Assembly: GCA_900770075.1 (NCBI GenBank)
Contig: CAAGIZ010000145.1
Location: 1 to 13,712, forward strand
Length of the DNA: 13,712 nucleotides
From: Spirochaetia bacterium
GTDB lineage: Bacteria; Spirochaetota; Spirochaetia; Treponematales; Treponemataceae
Reading direction: 5' to 3'
A model generated the notes under the pieces. The model did no database searches, had not been told where the DNA came from, and was given only the letters and a program-made list of their open reading frames with translations. Position 1 is the first letter of the stretch. Each line of letters starts with the position of its first letter. Both the position numbers and the translations under genes were made by a program. Below, piece by piece: positions 1 to 6,572 of this stretch.

Positions 1-687
1 AAAAGCCTGAAGGCAAGGCTTTTAAGTTTTCTTATAAATGCAGGAATCCACATTTTGGTTCATCCTGTTTCAAAAATCATTTACGGCTTAAAAATCGAAG
101 GGCGGGAAAACCTAAAGAAAAACAGAAAACTTTTAAAAAACGGCGCCATGACTGTGTGCAATCATGTGCACCGGTGGGATTTTTGCTTTGTCCTTATGGC
201 TTCTAAAAAATTCCGGATGTGGTTTCCGGCAAAGGCTTCAAACCTCGAAACAAAAGACGGAGTTCTGATCCGGGGAGCCGGAGGAATTCCCGTTCCCCAA
301 AGCCTTGGGGCTGGAAGACGCTTTAACGAGGCTTTTGACAGCCTTGCAAAAAAGAAAAAATGGCTTCATTTTTTCCCGGAAGCCGCCCGGTGGGATTATT
401 ATGAGCCGGTGCGTCCTTTTAAAAAGGGAGGATTTAAAATGGCACTGCGCTACGGATATCCGATTGTACCGATGGCAATTTCCTTTCGGGAACGAAAAGG
501 ATTCAGAAAACTCTTTATGAAAGACAAGCCCCTGATTACCATAAAAATCGGAACGGTAATCCTGCCAGAGCAGAACGAAAATACCACCAAAAACGAAGCC
601 GCCGACCTGCTCCGAAAAAACACCCACGCCGAAATCTGTCGCCTGGCCGGCATAAAGCAAAACTGCTGGGAAGAAGAGGGGGATTGA
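1..687 (+). CDS. plsC: PlsC-type 1-acylglycerol-3-phosphate acyltransferase, 5' partial
   Basis: Lysophospholipid acyltransferase of the PlsC/LPLAT family. It is expected to transfer an acyl chain to lysophosphatidic acid at the inner face of the cytoplasmic membrane during phospholipid synthesis. The frame is open from base 1. The first possible start, a TTG at 55, lies inside a hydrophobic stretch (about codons 7-19) that continues seamlessly upstream, so the true start is probably outside the window. Counting from that TTG, the catalytic HX4D box is present (NHVHRWD, His37 and Asp42). A GIPV block follows at 77-80, then FPEAAR at 107-112, where the family usually has FPEGTR. A C-terminal block reads YPIVPMAI. 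The stop is TGA at 685-687. The Gly-Thr to Ala-Ala change in the substrate box is a variant, not obviously inactivating. Family assignment is firm; the exact acyl acceptor is inferred. Confidence 0.85.
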   Translation, partial: KSLKARLLSFLINAGIHILVHPVSKIIYGLKIEGRENLKKNRKLLKNGAMTVCNHVHRWDFCFVLMASKKFRMWFPAKASNLETKDGVLIRGAGGIPVPQSLGAGRRFNEAFDSLAKKKKWLHFFPEAARWDYYEPVRPFKKGGFKMALRYGYPIVPMAISFRERKGFRKLFMKDKPLITIKIGTVILPEQNENTTKNEAADLLRKNTHAEICRLAGIKQNCWEEEGD

Positions 688-950
688 ATTACCACCGGCA
701 GTGCTGGCAGTGCTATTCGGTCAGCATTTTCCTGATTCTTGATATACTGTCGTATCACGGATTCGTTTATTCCGACTGTACTGACATAATATTTGAGAAG
801 GCTATGGAATCCGGCGGGAAGGGGAACTTCTTTTTCCGATTTTTTAAGCTTTTTTCTTCCAGAACTATTTTTGAGTCGTGGGATCCTAAGGCCGGGGATC
901 TGGAACGGACTTTGAAGCAGCTGAACAAAAGGCTTAAAAACTGTTTTTAA
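684..950 (+). other. weak ORF of unknown status downstream of plsC
   Basis: An 88-codon frame begins at a TTG overlapping the plsC stop and ends at TAA 948-950. I recognise no domain. It has a hydrophobic N-terminal patch followed by a lysine- and phenylalanine-rich stretch. A purine-rich stretch (AGAGGGGGA) lies immediately before the TTG, too close for a good Shine-Dalgarno. The same frame continues past the TAA into the WYL remnant, so this could be the decayed body of an older gene rather than a functional one. Other frames across 684-950 show several stops. I would not treat it as a real protein without conservation evidence. Confidence 0.2.
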
Positions 951-1130
951 AGGGGCGTTACCACCGTAACCTTCAGTTCCACCCAGCACTACAGGATAGT
1001 GGAATGGATGCTTTCCTTCGGCTACCGCGCCCGTCCTGTCAGCCCTGAGTGGTTCGTGGATATATGGAAGGAAGAGGTTCAGTGGCTTTGGGAGAGCGTG
1101 CAGGAAATGCAAGAAATGCAGGAAAATTAA
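951..1130 (+). pseudogene. C-terminal remnant of a WYL-domain transcriptional regulator
   Basis: Read in frame from 951, this segment encodes about 59 residues without any plausible start and ends at TAA 1128-1130. The order of features is V-T-F-x-S-T-Q-H-Y-R-I-V-E-W-x-L-S-F-G, then R-P-x-S-P-E-W-F-V. This resembles the C-terminal extension of WYL-domain (DeoR/YafY-like) regulators as I remember them, including those abundant in treponemes. The N-terminal helix-turn-helix and the WYL core are not visible in any frame upstream, and an in-frame TAA sits directly before it (948-950). I read it as a gene relic. The assignment rests on memory of the motif and is moderate. Confidence 0.5.
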
Positions 1131-1210
1131 AGAAATTTTGTGAGAATGTATATAAAAATATACAGACTGAAGGCGTCCGGCAGGTATATGTCAGCTTCTT
1201 CCACCCAAAA

Positions 1211-1260
1211 AAAGACCGCTCCTTCTTCGGAAAAAATCCAAAGGGGCGGTCTTTTTGTTT
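1211..1260. terminator. bidirectional rho-independent terminator
   Basis: The arm AAAGACCGCTCC (1211-1222) pairs with GGGGCGGTCTTT (1243-1254), 12 bp with a single G-T wobble, around a 20-nt loop. A T-rich run follows on the plus strand (1251-1265). On the minus strand the A-run at 1207-1213 supplies the U-tract. It lies between the plus-strand plsC/WYL region and the end of minus-strand cstA, so it can stop transcription from both sides. Confidence 0.85.
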
Positions 1261-1287
1261 TTTTTAGGCTTGTTTAATGTTTAAGCC

Positions 1288-3000
1288 TTATTTTGCCTTT
1301 GCCTGCCGAATAAAAGATTTTATACCGGCATAAACGAGGAACAGAGCAAGAATTTCCATGGTTGCAGCAAAGAATAACTGGAACCAGTTGCCCCAGAAGA
1401 ATGCGTTTTCAAGGCCGTTTACCATTGCAGAAATTTTTGCAATTACTGTTATTACAAGCTGGGTAAGAGTTGCAATGAGCATGAAGGCCATAGGAATATA
1501 GAACATCTTGTTGTTCTTTCCCACTTCTCCAAGCCATGCTGCAACGGCAAGAAGGGCAATACCGGCCAAAAGCTGATTTGCAGCACCGAAAAGCGACCAG
1601 ATTGCAGAAAGCTTCAAAAATCCCAGAACAGAACCGATTATTACCATAAAACAGGTTGCAAAAACCGGGTTTGCAAGAACTTTTCTTACGCCAGAAGCAT
1701 CTTTCCAGCTTTTTTCGCCTTCCTTAAGGAACAGTTCGCTGAACATAAAGCGGCTCAAGCGGGTTGCAGAGTCCAGAGAAGTAAGGGCAAATACAGAAAC
1801 AGCCAGAGTTAAAAGGGCACTTATGGTGTTGTAAATGCCGGTACCTTCAGAACCGAACATGGTTGCAATACCGGCACCAAAAGCAGCAGACGGAGAACCG
1901 AATTTTTTGTTTGAATTCCAGATTACACCAACGGCGATGAGGGAAATAATTCCAAGCCCTGATTCGATGAGCATAGAACCGTAGCCGATGGCCTTTGCAT
2001 TTTTTTCGTTGTTCAGCTGTTTAGATGTAGTACCAGAAGCGATAAGAGAATGAAAACCGGAACAAGCCCCACAGGCAACCGTAATGAAAAGCGTTGGGAA
2101 CAGGAAATTTCCGTTTATTTTCCAACCTGTAAAGGCAGGAATTTCAAATTTTGCAGAGCCTGTTACGGAAGTCACTACAACACCCACAACAGCAATAAGC
2201 ATCATTGCATAAAGCAGGAACGAAGAAAGATAATCCCTTGGCTGAAGCATAATCCAGACAGGAATAAGGGAAGCAACGGCAATGTAAAGGGCGATGAAAA
2301 CAATCCATGAAGTGCGGCTCATGGAAATGCCAACATTAAGTCCGAGAATAACAATTCCCACAATTCCCAAAATTCCGATGATAGTAGCAGGGAGAACCTT
2401 TACGCCAAACCGGTTAGTCAAAATTCCGTAAAAAATTGCCAGAACAATAAAGAGAACGGAAATCATGGCTGTAGTCTGGTTGTTAGTAGGATTTGTTGTA
2501 AACGAAAATGCTTTTGCACCTTCGGCAAGATTTGTAAAGAAAGTTCCTGCAACAACATTTACGAAAGAAGCGATTACAAGAATCAGTACGAGAAGGGCAA
2601 AAATTATAAAAAGCCTTTTAGCCCTAGGCCCCATGGAATCTTTGATGATTTCGCCGACAGATTTACCGTCGTGGCGGATGGAAGCAAAGAGGGAACCGAA
2701 GTCCTGAAGTCCGCCGAAGAAAATACCTCCGATTATACACCACAGGAATACAGGAACCCAGCCGAAAACTGCTGCCTGAATAGGACCGTTAATAGGACCT
2801 GCTCCGGCGATGGAAGAAAAGTGATGTCCCATAAGGACAGCCGGTTTGGCTTCTACATAGTCCACGCCGTCAGGCATAGTCTGTGCAGGAGTCTTTTTTG
2901 AAGGGTCAATGCCCCACTGCTTAGCAAGCCAGGCACCGTAAAAAACGTAGCCGGCAAAAAGAAGAACGATTGCAGCAATAAGAATCAATAATGCTGTCAT
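1288..3000 (-). CDS. cstA: CstA-family carbon starvation protein / peptide-pyruvate permease
   Basis: Polytopic inner-membrane transporter of the CstA family, 570 aa. Characterised relatives (E. coli CstA, BtsT) take up peptides or pyruvate; the substrate here is not shown by sequence. The N-terminus has a membrane segment (about residues 2-23), then the family block GVDYVEAKP followed by GHHFSSIAGAGPINGP (58-73) and the GGxxDFGS...R.GKSVGE region (96-117). A second signature, ACGACSGFHSLIASGTTSKQ, lies in the middle. Many hydrophobic helices follow, up to a basic C-terminal tail. It is shorter than E. coli CstA (about 700 aa) and matches the shorter bacterial forms. The ATG (3000-2998) overlaps the TGA of the upstream gene as ATGA, with a GGGGAAAG Shine-Dalgarno upstream, indicating translational coupling. 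Transcription ends at the 1211-1260 hairpin. Confidence 0.93.
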   Translation of the reverse strand: MTALLILIAAIVLLFAGYVFYGAWLAKQWGIDPSKKTPAQTMPDGVDYVEAKPAVLMGHHFSSIAGAGPINGPIQAAVFGWVPVFLWCIIGGIFFGGLQDFGSLFASIRHDGKSVGEIIKDSMGPRAKRLFIIFALLVLILVIASFVNVVAGTFFTNLAEGAKAFSFTTNPTNNQTTAMISVLFIVLAIFYGILTNRFGVKVLPATIIGILGIVGIVILGLNVGISMSRTSWIVFIALYIAVASLIPVWIMLQPRDYLSSFLLYAMMLIAVVGVVVTSVTGSAKFEIPAFTGWKINGNFLFPTLFITVACGACSGFHSLIASGTTSKQLNNEKNAKAIGYGSMLIESGLGIISLIAVGVIWNSNKKFGSPSAAFGAGIATMFGSEGTGIYNTISALLTLAVSVFALTSLDSATRLSRFMFSELFLKEGEKSWKDASGVRKVLANPVFATCFMVIIGSVLGFLKLSAIWSLFGAANQLLAGIALLAVAAWLGEVGKNNKMFYIPMAFMLIATLTQLVITVIAKISAMVNGLENAFFWGNWFQLFFAATMEILALFLVYAGIKSFIRQAKAK

Positions 3001-3530
3001 TTTGAATTTCTTTCCCCTGAAAGGAAAGCACCTCCTGAATTTATTTTTGAAAGAATTTTTTTCAGATCAGACCCGAACCTGTTGCAAAAAACACGACCTG
3101 AAGAAATCTCCTTTACAACCAGTTTAAAATTGCTCCACCCGAAAAACCCCAGCCGGTAGGACTTGTGCCAGCGAAGCTTTTTTACAGCCTTTAAGGCAGC
3201 CCCATCCACATTTTGAGCCAGAACCACAAGGGCAACGTCAGAATTCCTGTGCCCCCAGCAGGGTTTTATTTTTTTAAGCCCGATATTCCACGCTGTTTCG
3301 GCCAAAGCTTCCAGCAGAGACTCAGAAAGAAACTGATTCTCCTGAACAAAAAAAACATATTCACGGCAGTCAAATTCCGCAAGTTTTGCACTTTTAACCA
3401 GAAAAAATTCTTCCGTATGAGAGATAAATTCCGCCTCAGCAACAAAAGGAGCCGGCACGTCATCGCCGGTTTTAACGGTGTAATAATGCCTGAAGGCAGA
3501 AAGAACTTTGTCAAGATAAGAATTTTCCAT
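2997..3530 (-). CDS. unrecognised 177-aa protein coupled to cstA
   Basis: I do not recognise this family with certainty. It is a soluble-looking mixed alpha/beta protein with no signal peptide or membrane segment. The N-terminal part reads YLDKVLSAFRHYY. The middle is acidic, with a SAKLAEFDCREYVFF segment. The C-terminal part has KKLRWHKSYRLGFFGW followed by a beta-rich stretch. From memory the layout resembles small conserved proteins of Firmicutes and spirochaetes labelled as DUFs (possibly DUF8052), but this is unverified. I chose ATG 3530 over an upstream TTG at 3542: the promoter at 3555-3583 predicts a transcript start near 3548, which leaves only about 6 nt before the TTG but about 18 nt before the ATG. 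Its TGA overlaps the cstA ATG, so the two form an operon. A role linked to CstA transport or to sensing is inference only. Confidence 0.75.
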   Translation of the reverse strand: MENSYLDKVLSAFRHYYTVKTGDDVPAPFVAEAEFISHTEEFFLVKSAKLAEFDCREYVFFVQENQFLSESLLEALAETAWNIGLKKIKPCWGHRNSDVALVVLAQNVDGAALKAVKKLRWHKSYRLGFFGWSNFKLVVKEISSGRVFCNRFGSDLKKILSKINSGGAFLSGERNSK

Positions 3531-3554
3531 AAAATTTCCCAAATTTCAAAGAAT

Positions 3555-3583
3555 ATTTTATCACTGTGCAATTTTACTGGCAA
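3555..3583 (-). promoter_or_regulatory. sigma-70-type promoter for the cstA operon
   Basis: Read on the minus strand: -35 TTGCCA (3583-3578), a 17-nt spacer, -10 TAAAAT (3560-3555). The predicted start near 3548 gives a leader of about 18 nt before the ATG at 3530. It faces away from the GC-rich repeat next to it. Confidence 0.6.
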
Positions 3584-3610
3584 TAAAAATTTTCAGTATC
3601 TGTAAAAATT

Positions 3611-3765
3611 AGGGGGGGCGCCCGGGCGGCAGTTCCAGCCTTCGCTAACGCTCATCCTCCTCAGTCGCTGCAGCCCTGCTGCGCTCCCTGCGGTGGACTA
3701 AAGGGCTTCCATTGCCTGGCGCGGAACTGCGCAAAACGTGACCTGCTGGAGGCAGGGACCGCCCT
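3611..3765. repeat. GC-rich palindrome-rich intergenic element (REP/MITE-like candidate)
   Basis: About 155 bp of sharply GC-rich sequence sits between AT-rich flanks and holds no ORF of note. It opens with A followed by G7, then the perfect palindrome CGCCCGGGCG (3619-3628). Inverted arms are GCAGTTCC (3629-3636) with GGAACTGC (3723-3730), and GGGCGG (3624-3629) with CCGCCC (3759-3764). An internal GCAGCCCTGCTGC forms a further small hairpin. The abrupt composition shift and nested inverted repeats suggest a dispersed foldback element rather than native spacer. It carries no transposase. Copy number cannot be assessed from this window. Confidence 0.55.
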
Positions 3766-3795
3766 AAAAATAAAGAAAAATTCTACCCAATTCAA

Positions 3796-3825
3796 TTGAC
3801 TGACAGGGGCTGAAAAATTTATTAT
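3796..3825 (+). promoter_or_regulatory. sigma-70-type promoter for the acidic microprotein
   Basis: -35 TTGACT (3796-3801), an 18-nt spacer, -10 TATTAT (3820-3825). The predicted start is near 3832, about 24 nt before the ATG at 3856. Confidence 0.6.
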
Positions 3826-3855
3826 ATTGACACGCATTTAGCGGGGGAAGGCAAA

Positions 3856-4098
3856 ATGTTCACGAGTGACTCTTTCAATGATTCATTTTCGGGTTCCGGC
3901 TTTTCGTACACAGACGAATACGACGACGATGGAGCAGATTTTGAAGATTCTGCTGTTTTTGACGACGATTCTCTGAACGATTTTGAGGACGACGATATTT
4001 ACGATGAATCTTTTGATGATGAGCTGGAGGAAGACGACGCTTCTGGCGACGATTCCTTTCTGGACAATGGCTTTAATGACGATTTTGATGAAATCTAA
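3856..4098 (+). CDS. small extremely acidic protein of unknown function (80 aa)
   Basis: I recognise no family. By count it has 26 Asp and 8 Glu in 80 residues and no Lys, Arg or His, so its predicted net charge is about -34. It also has 11 Phe and 11 Ser, no Cys, Pro, Gln or Trp, and its only Met is the initiator. Aromatics punctuate the acidic runs in a repeating style (FEDDDIYDESFDDELEEDD), which suggests a disordered or partner-folded chain rather than a globular domain. It looks like a real, well-expressed gene: a good promoter (3796-3825), a strong GGGGGAAGG Shine-Dalgarno (3843-3850) five bases before the ATG, and its own terminator (4128-4179). No signal peptide, so probably cytoplasmic. 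Possible roles are a DNA-mimic, a partner for a basic protein or ribosomal surface, or a cation buffer. All are speculation. Confidence 0.75.
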   Translation: MFTSDSFNDSFSGSGFSYTDEYDDDGADFEDSAVFDDDSLNDFEDDDIYDESFDDELEEDDASGDDSFLDNGFNDDFDEI

Positions 4099-4127
4099 GT
4101 CTTTTTAAAGCTATTTAAGGTCAAACG

Positions 4128-4179
4128 GGAAGCAGGAAAATATGGCTACACACACGTATTCTCCAGCTTCCTTTTTTTT
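4128..4179 (+). terminator. rho-independent terminator of the acidic microprotein gene
   Basis: Arms at 4128-4142 and 4157-4171 pair over 15 positions with two mismatches (outer GGAAGC with GCTTCC), followed immediately by eight T (4172-4179). It lies 30 nt after the stop at 4096-4098. The neighbouring gene rsfS converges from the other strand. Its own end has only a CCGGC/GCCGG stem (4185-4189, 4200-4204) without a clear U-tract. Confidence 0.8.
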
Positions 4180-4236
4180 GTCTTCCGGCTTTTCTAACTG
4201 CCGGGTACCCCTACGGTTCACCGATTTTACAGGGTT

Positions 4237-4602
4237 CTAATTTACAGGACTTCCTTTTATAAAATTGCCTGCGTGCCAGAGTTTTTCCAATTCATAGAAA
4301 TTTCTTGCATCTGCAGACATAAGGTGAACCAAAACAGGTCCGATGTCTATTACGTTCCAATCATCACCGCCAGCTGACTTCGTGTGGGTCAGGTGAATCT
4401 GCATTTCGTTTGCCTTTACGTAGTCCTTTACCTGCTTTGCCAGTCCCTGCCAGTGCGCTGCACTATGAATTGTTGCAATGACAAAAAAATCTGCACAACT
4501 TGTAAGTTTTGTAACCTCGATTACAGTAACGTCATCGGCCTTTCCGTCTTCAAGAAGTTGAGCAATCTCCAGTGCCTGTTCCTTTACCGTTTTTTCTTCC
4601 AT
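4237..4602 (-). CDS. rsfS: ribosomal silencing factor RsfS (Iojap family)
   Basis: RsfS binds ribosomal protein L14 on the free 50S subunit and blocks joining to 30S, lowering translation in starvation; it also takes part in late 50S assembly. The 121-aa length fits the family. Visible signatures are ADDVTVIEV, then the CADFFVIAT block, a WQGLAKQVKDYV helix, and the conserved C-terminal DDWNVIDIGPVLVHLMS with NFYELEKLW. I chose ATG 4602 over the ATG at 4617, because GGAGG (4615-4611) lies exactly eight bases upstream of 4602 and overlaps the other ATG, which has no Shine-Dalgarno of its own. It is the last gene of the minus-strand cluster, 80 nt after the LCP gene. Confidence 0.93.
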   Translation of the reverse strand: MEEKTVKEQALEIAQLLEDGKADDVTVIEVTKLTSCADFFVIATIHSAAHWQGLAKQVKDYVKANEMQIHLTHTKSAGGDDWNVIDIGPVLVHLMSADARNFYELEKLWHAGNFIKGSPVN

Positions 4603-4682
4603 TTTTATGTCCTCCATTGTTTTTTTTATTCGCCTTCAGCCTTGCCGTTCATGCGTTTTAGCGGCTTACACTTTTATTTTTT

Positions 4683-5915
4683 TTAATTATTGGTCTGTCC
4701 CTTTACATAGCGCCCATCAAAGTCCTTTCCAAGTATAATCGTAAAATCCACGTTGGAACTGGCTTCGTATGCGTTGTCGTATCCGTCTTCCCCGTCCGGT
4801 TTTATCTCCTCCTCGACAATGTTCGTACAGTGAATAAAGTCTCCGAGGTTTTTTGCAATATCAGCATTGCCAATATGGTTTATAATCTGAGTTTTTTCAA
4901 TATCCTGCCGTTCTGCATTCAAAGTGCTCAGAACATCATAACCAGCACTTTTTAGAAGGGCTGCAGTGTTACGGGCAAGTCCTTGAACCATAGTTCCGTT
5001 CTGGATTTCCAGAACATAAATTCTGTTTACGGACATATCTTCCAGATTGACAAGAGCATTGGATGCCTGATTTACAACATCTTTTATAAGCTGGCCATCA
5101 TAGAATGGAAAAAGCAGTTCTTTTCCGTCTACCATCCGCCTGGTTCCTGTTATGGATTGAGGAATAAGCCTCTCATAATCAACGTTGGAAATTTCCGACA
5201 AAAGCTTATGCAAATCCTGTTCCTTCAGATTTGAATTTATCTTTTTTTCATAAAACGGGAAATTTTTCTTATTGAGCATTATTTCCGCATCCCTGTTCAA
5301 GGCACTCAAAAAAGCCAGCATAACGTTCTGCCGTCTGTCTACGATTTCCGCTTCTGTTTCTTCAGGCTTTGAATAGGTCAGATAGGTATTGATTTTGCTT
5401 CCGTCCAGGGTTACGGCTCCGCTGGGTAAAAGCCATCTTTCACCATCATCATTTTTTACGTCCACAGGAGAAGGAACAAAAACTTTCAATCCGCCCAGCA
5501 TATCTGTAAGTTCGCTAAAATCCGAGAGAGACATTTCAAGATAAAACGGTATAGGCTGGCCGATAAGGTTTTCAATTTCGGATTTAAAAACATCGATGCC
5601 TTTTTCAGTGTAAATGGCATCAATCCGGTCTACCCGCCCAAGGCTCTGAAAAATCGCCCCTGTATTTCCAAGAATATTTATGAGCGCCCCCCGCTTTGAA
5701 ACAGGATAGTAAATAAAAACATCGGAAAAAAGCACCTGTTTTTTATCTTCCAGCACAATGAGAGTCTTTATTACGCTGTCGTTTTTCAGACTTTCATCAA
5801 CAGTATCAACCCTCAAGGAAAAGGCTATAAATGCCGATACCGTTACAACTATTATTAAAATCAGGGCAAGGAAAAGCACTCCCTTGTTTCCGCTGCTGTG
5901 ATTTATCGATTTCAT
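4683..5915 (-). CDS. LytR-CpsA-Psr (LCP) family-like membrane protein with LytR_C domain
   Basis: A single-pass membrane protein of 410 aa: a short cytoplasmic start, a membrane helix at about 13-34, then an extracytoplasmic LCP-like domain (about 45-215) and a C-terminal LytR_C domain (about 298-400, with VLEIQNGT, LARNTAALLKSAGYDV and FTIILGKDF). LCP enzymes attach undecaprenyl-linked glycopolymers to peptidoglycan or proteins. Family landmarks present are the DMLGGLKVFVPSPVDV stretch, the LDG..INTYLTY segment and VDRRQNV (192-198). The usual SIPRDT pyrophosphate-binding box is not recognisable; the matching region reads INILGNTG (79-86), and the R-x-R pair after the Tyr is replaced by YSKPEE. 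Enzymatic activity is therefore uncertain. The ATG has GGGAGG five bases upstream. It sits 33 nt after yqeK and 80 nt before rsfS, as part of the cluster. Confidence 0.8.
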   Translation of the reverse strand: MKSINHSSGNKGVLFLALILIIVVTVSAFIAFSLRVDTVDESLKNDSVIKTLIVLEDKKQVLFSDVFIYYPVSKRGALINILGNTGAIFQSLGRVDRIDAIYTEKGIDVFKSEIENLIGQPIPFYLEMSLSDFSELTDMLGGLKVFVPSPVDVKNDDGERWLLPSGAVTLDGSKINTYLTYSKPEETEAEIVDRRQNVMLAFLSALNRDAEIMLNKKNFPFYEKKINSNLKEQDLHKLLSEISNVDYERLIPQSITGTRRMVDGKELLFPFYDGQLIKDVVNQASNALVNLEDMSVNRIYVLEIQNGTMVQGLARNTAALLKSAGYDVLSTLNAERQDIEKTQIINHIGNADIAKNLGDFIHCTNIVEEEIKPDGEDGYDNAYEASSNVDFTIILGKDFDGRYVKGQTNN

Positions 5916-5948
5916 TTTTCCTCCCGCAAAAACAAAAAACGGCTGACC

Positions 5949-6572
5949 TTAAAGCCCCTGTTTTTTCAGTTTTGACTCCAGCTCCATTGCAAGGTCATAA
6001 GAGGGTTTTGCAACTTTTTTTCCTTTTTTTTCCAGGTATTCAATATTTTCCTTAAGGACAGAGAGAGTCATATCGTCCAGCGTCTTTGAAAAAAGCCTGC
6101 TGCGGTACTTTTCGGTGGACTGCGGTCTTCCCGGTTCGATTTTATCAGCAGCAAAAAGAATTTTTCCAAGGTCAGAAATTTTTGGAGCAGCAAAGGTGTG
6201 GTTTGCAATGGCAGAAATCACGTCAGGATCCTTTACCCCAAAACTCCTCTGAATAAGGACGGCTGCCGCCCTTCCGTGCAAAAGTCCCGGTTTATTCTGT
6301 TCAAGAATGGAAACAGGCTTGCCGTCTTCCGACACCAGTTTGAAAAGTTCTTCAACAGTTAATTCCTTGCACATATCGTGGGCAATTCCCGCAAGATAGC
6401 CGGTTCTTGGGTTTAAACCGTAAATTCCGCACATTTTTTCAGCAGTCTGAGCCGTGCGGACAGAGTGTTCATAGCGAGCCTCCCCTACGGCAGTTTTCAA
6501 AAAACTGTCAATTTGCAAGATAACCTGTTCAATCTCTTCAGAATCATTCAAATTCACCGTTTTTAGAGCCAT
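5949..6572 (-). CDS. yqeK: YqeK-type HD-domain hydrolase (probable Ap4A hydrolase)
   Basis: HD-superfamily phosphohydrolase of the YqeK type. Characterised members cut diadenosine tetraphosphate symmetrically to ADP, limiting a stress alarmone. The metal ligands are in place in a 207-aa chain: His36 (RYEHSVRT), His65-Asp66 (AHDMCKEL), His99 (LLHGRAAA), His125 (ANHTFAAP) and Asp143 (AADKIEPGR). I chose ATG 6572 (MALKTVNL), which has a GAGG Shine-Dalgarno five bases upstream, over the farther TTG at 6599. This gives a 29-nt out-of-frame overlap with the end of nadD, which suggests coupled translation. nadD-yqeK adjacency is common in bacteria. The C-terminus is lysine-rich. Confidence 0.9.
   Translation of the reverse strand: MALKTVNLNDSEEIEQVILQIDSFLKTAVGEARYEHSVRTAQTAEKMCGIYGLNPRTGYLAGIAHDMCKELTVEELFKLVSEDGKPVSILEQNKPGLLHGRAAAVLIQRSFGVKDPDVISAIANHTFAAPKISDLGKILFAADKIEPGRPQSTEKYRSRLFSKTLDDMTLSVLKENIEYLEKKGKKVAKPSYDLAMELESKLKKQGL

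Noticed and set aside
450..1112. Minus-strand open frame of 220 codons across plsC and the WYL relic
   Set aside because: It crosses the conserved PlsC coding region antisense, shows no recognisable motif, and has no Shine-Dalgarno.
1147..1164. TGTATAT-AAAA-ATATACA inverted repeat as an operator
   Set aside because: It is an AT-only-like 7-bp palindrome in decayed intergenic sequence with no promoter or gene start nearby; likely chance.
1049..1267. Small plus-strand ORF overlapping the WYL relic
   Set aside because: It reads through the bidirectional terminator hairpin and has no motif.
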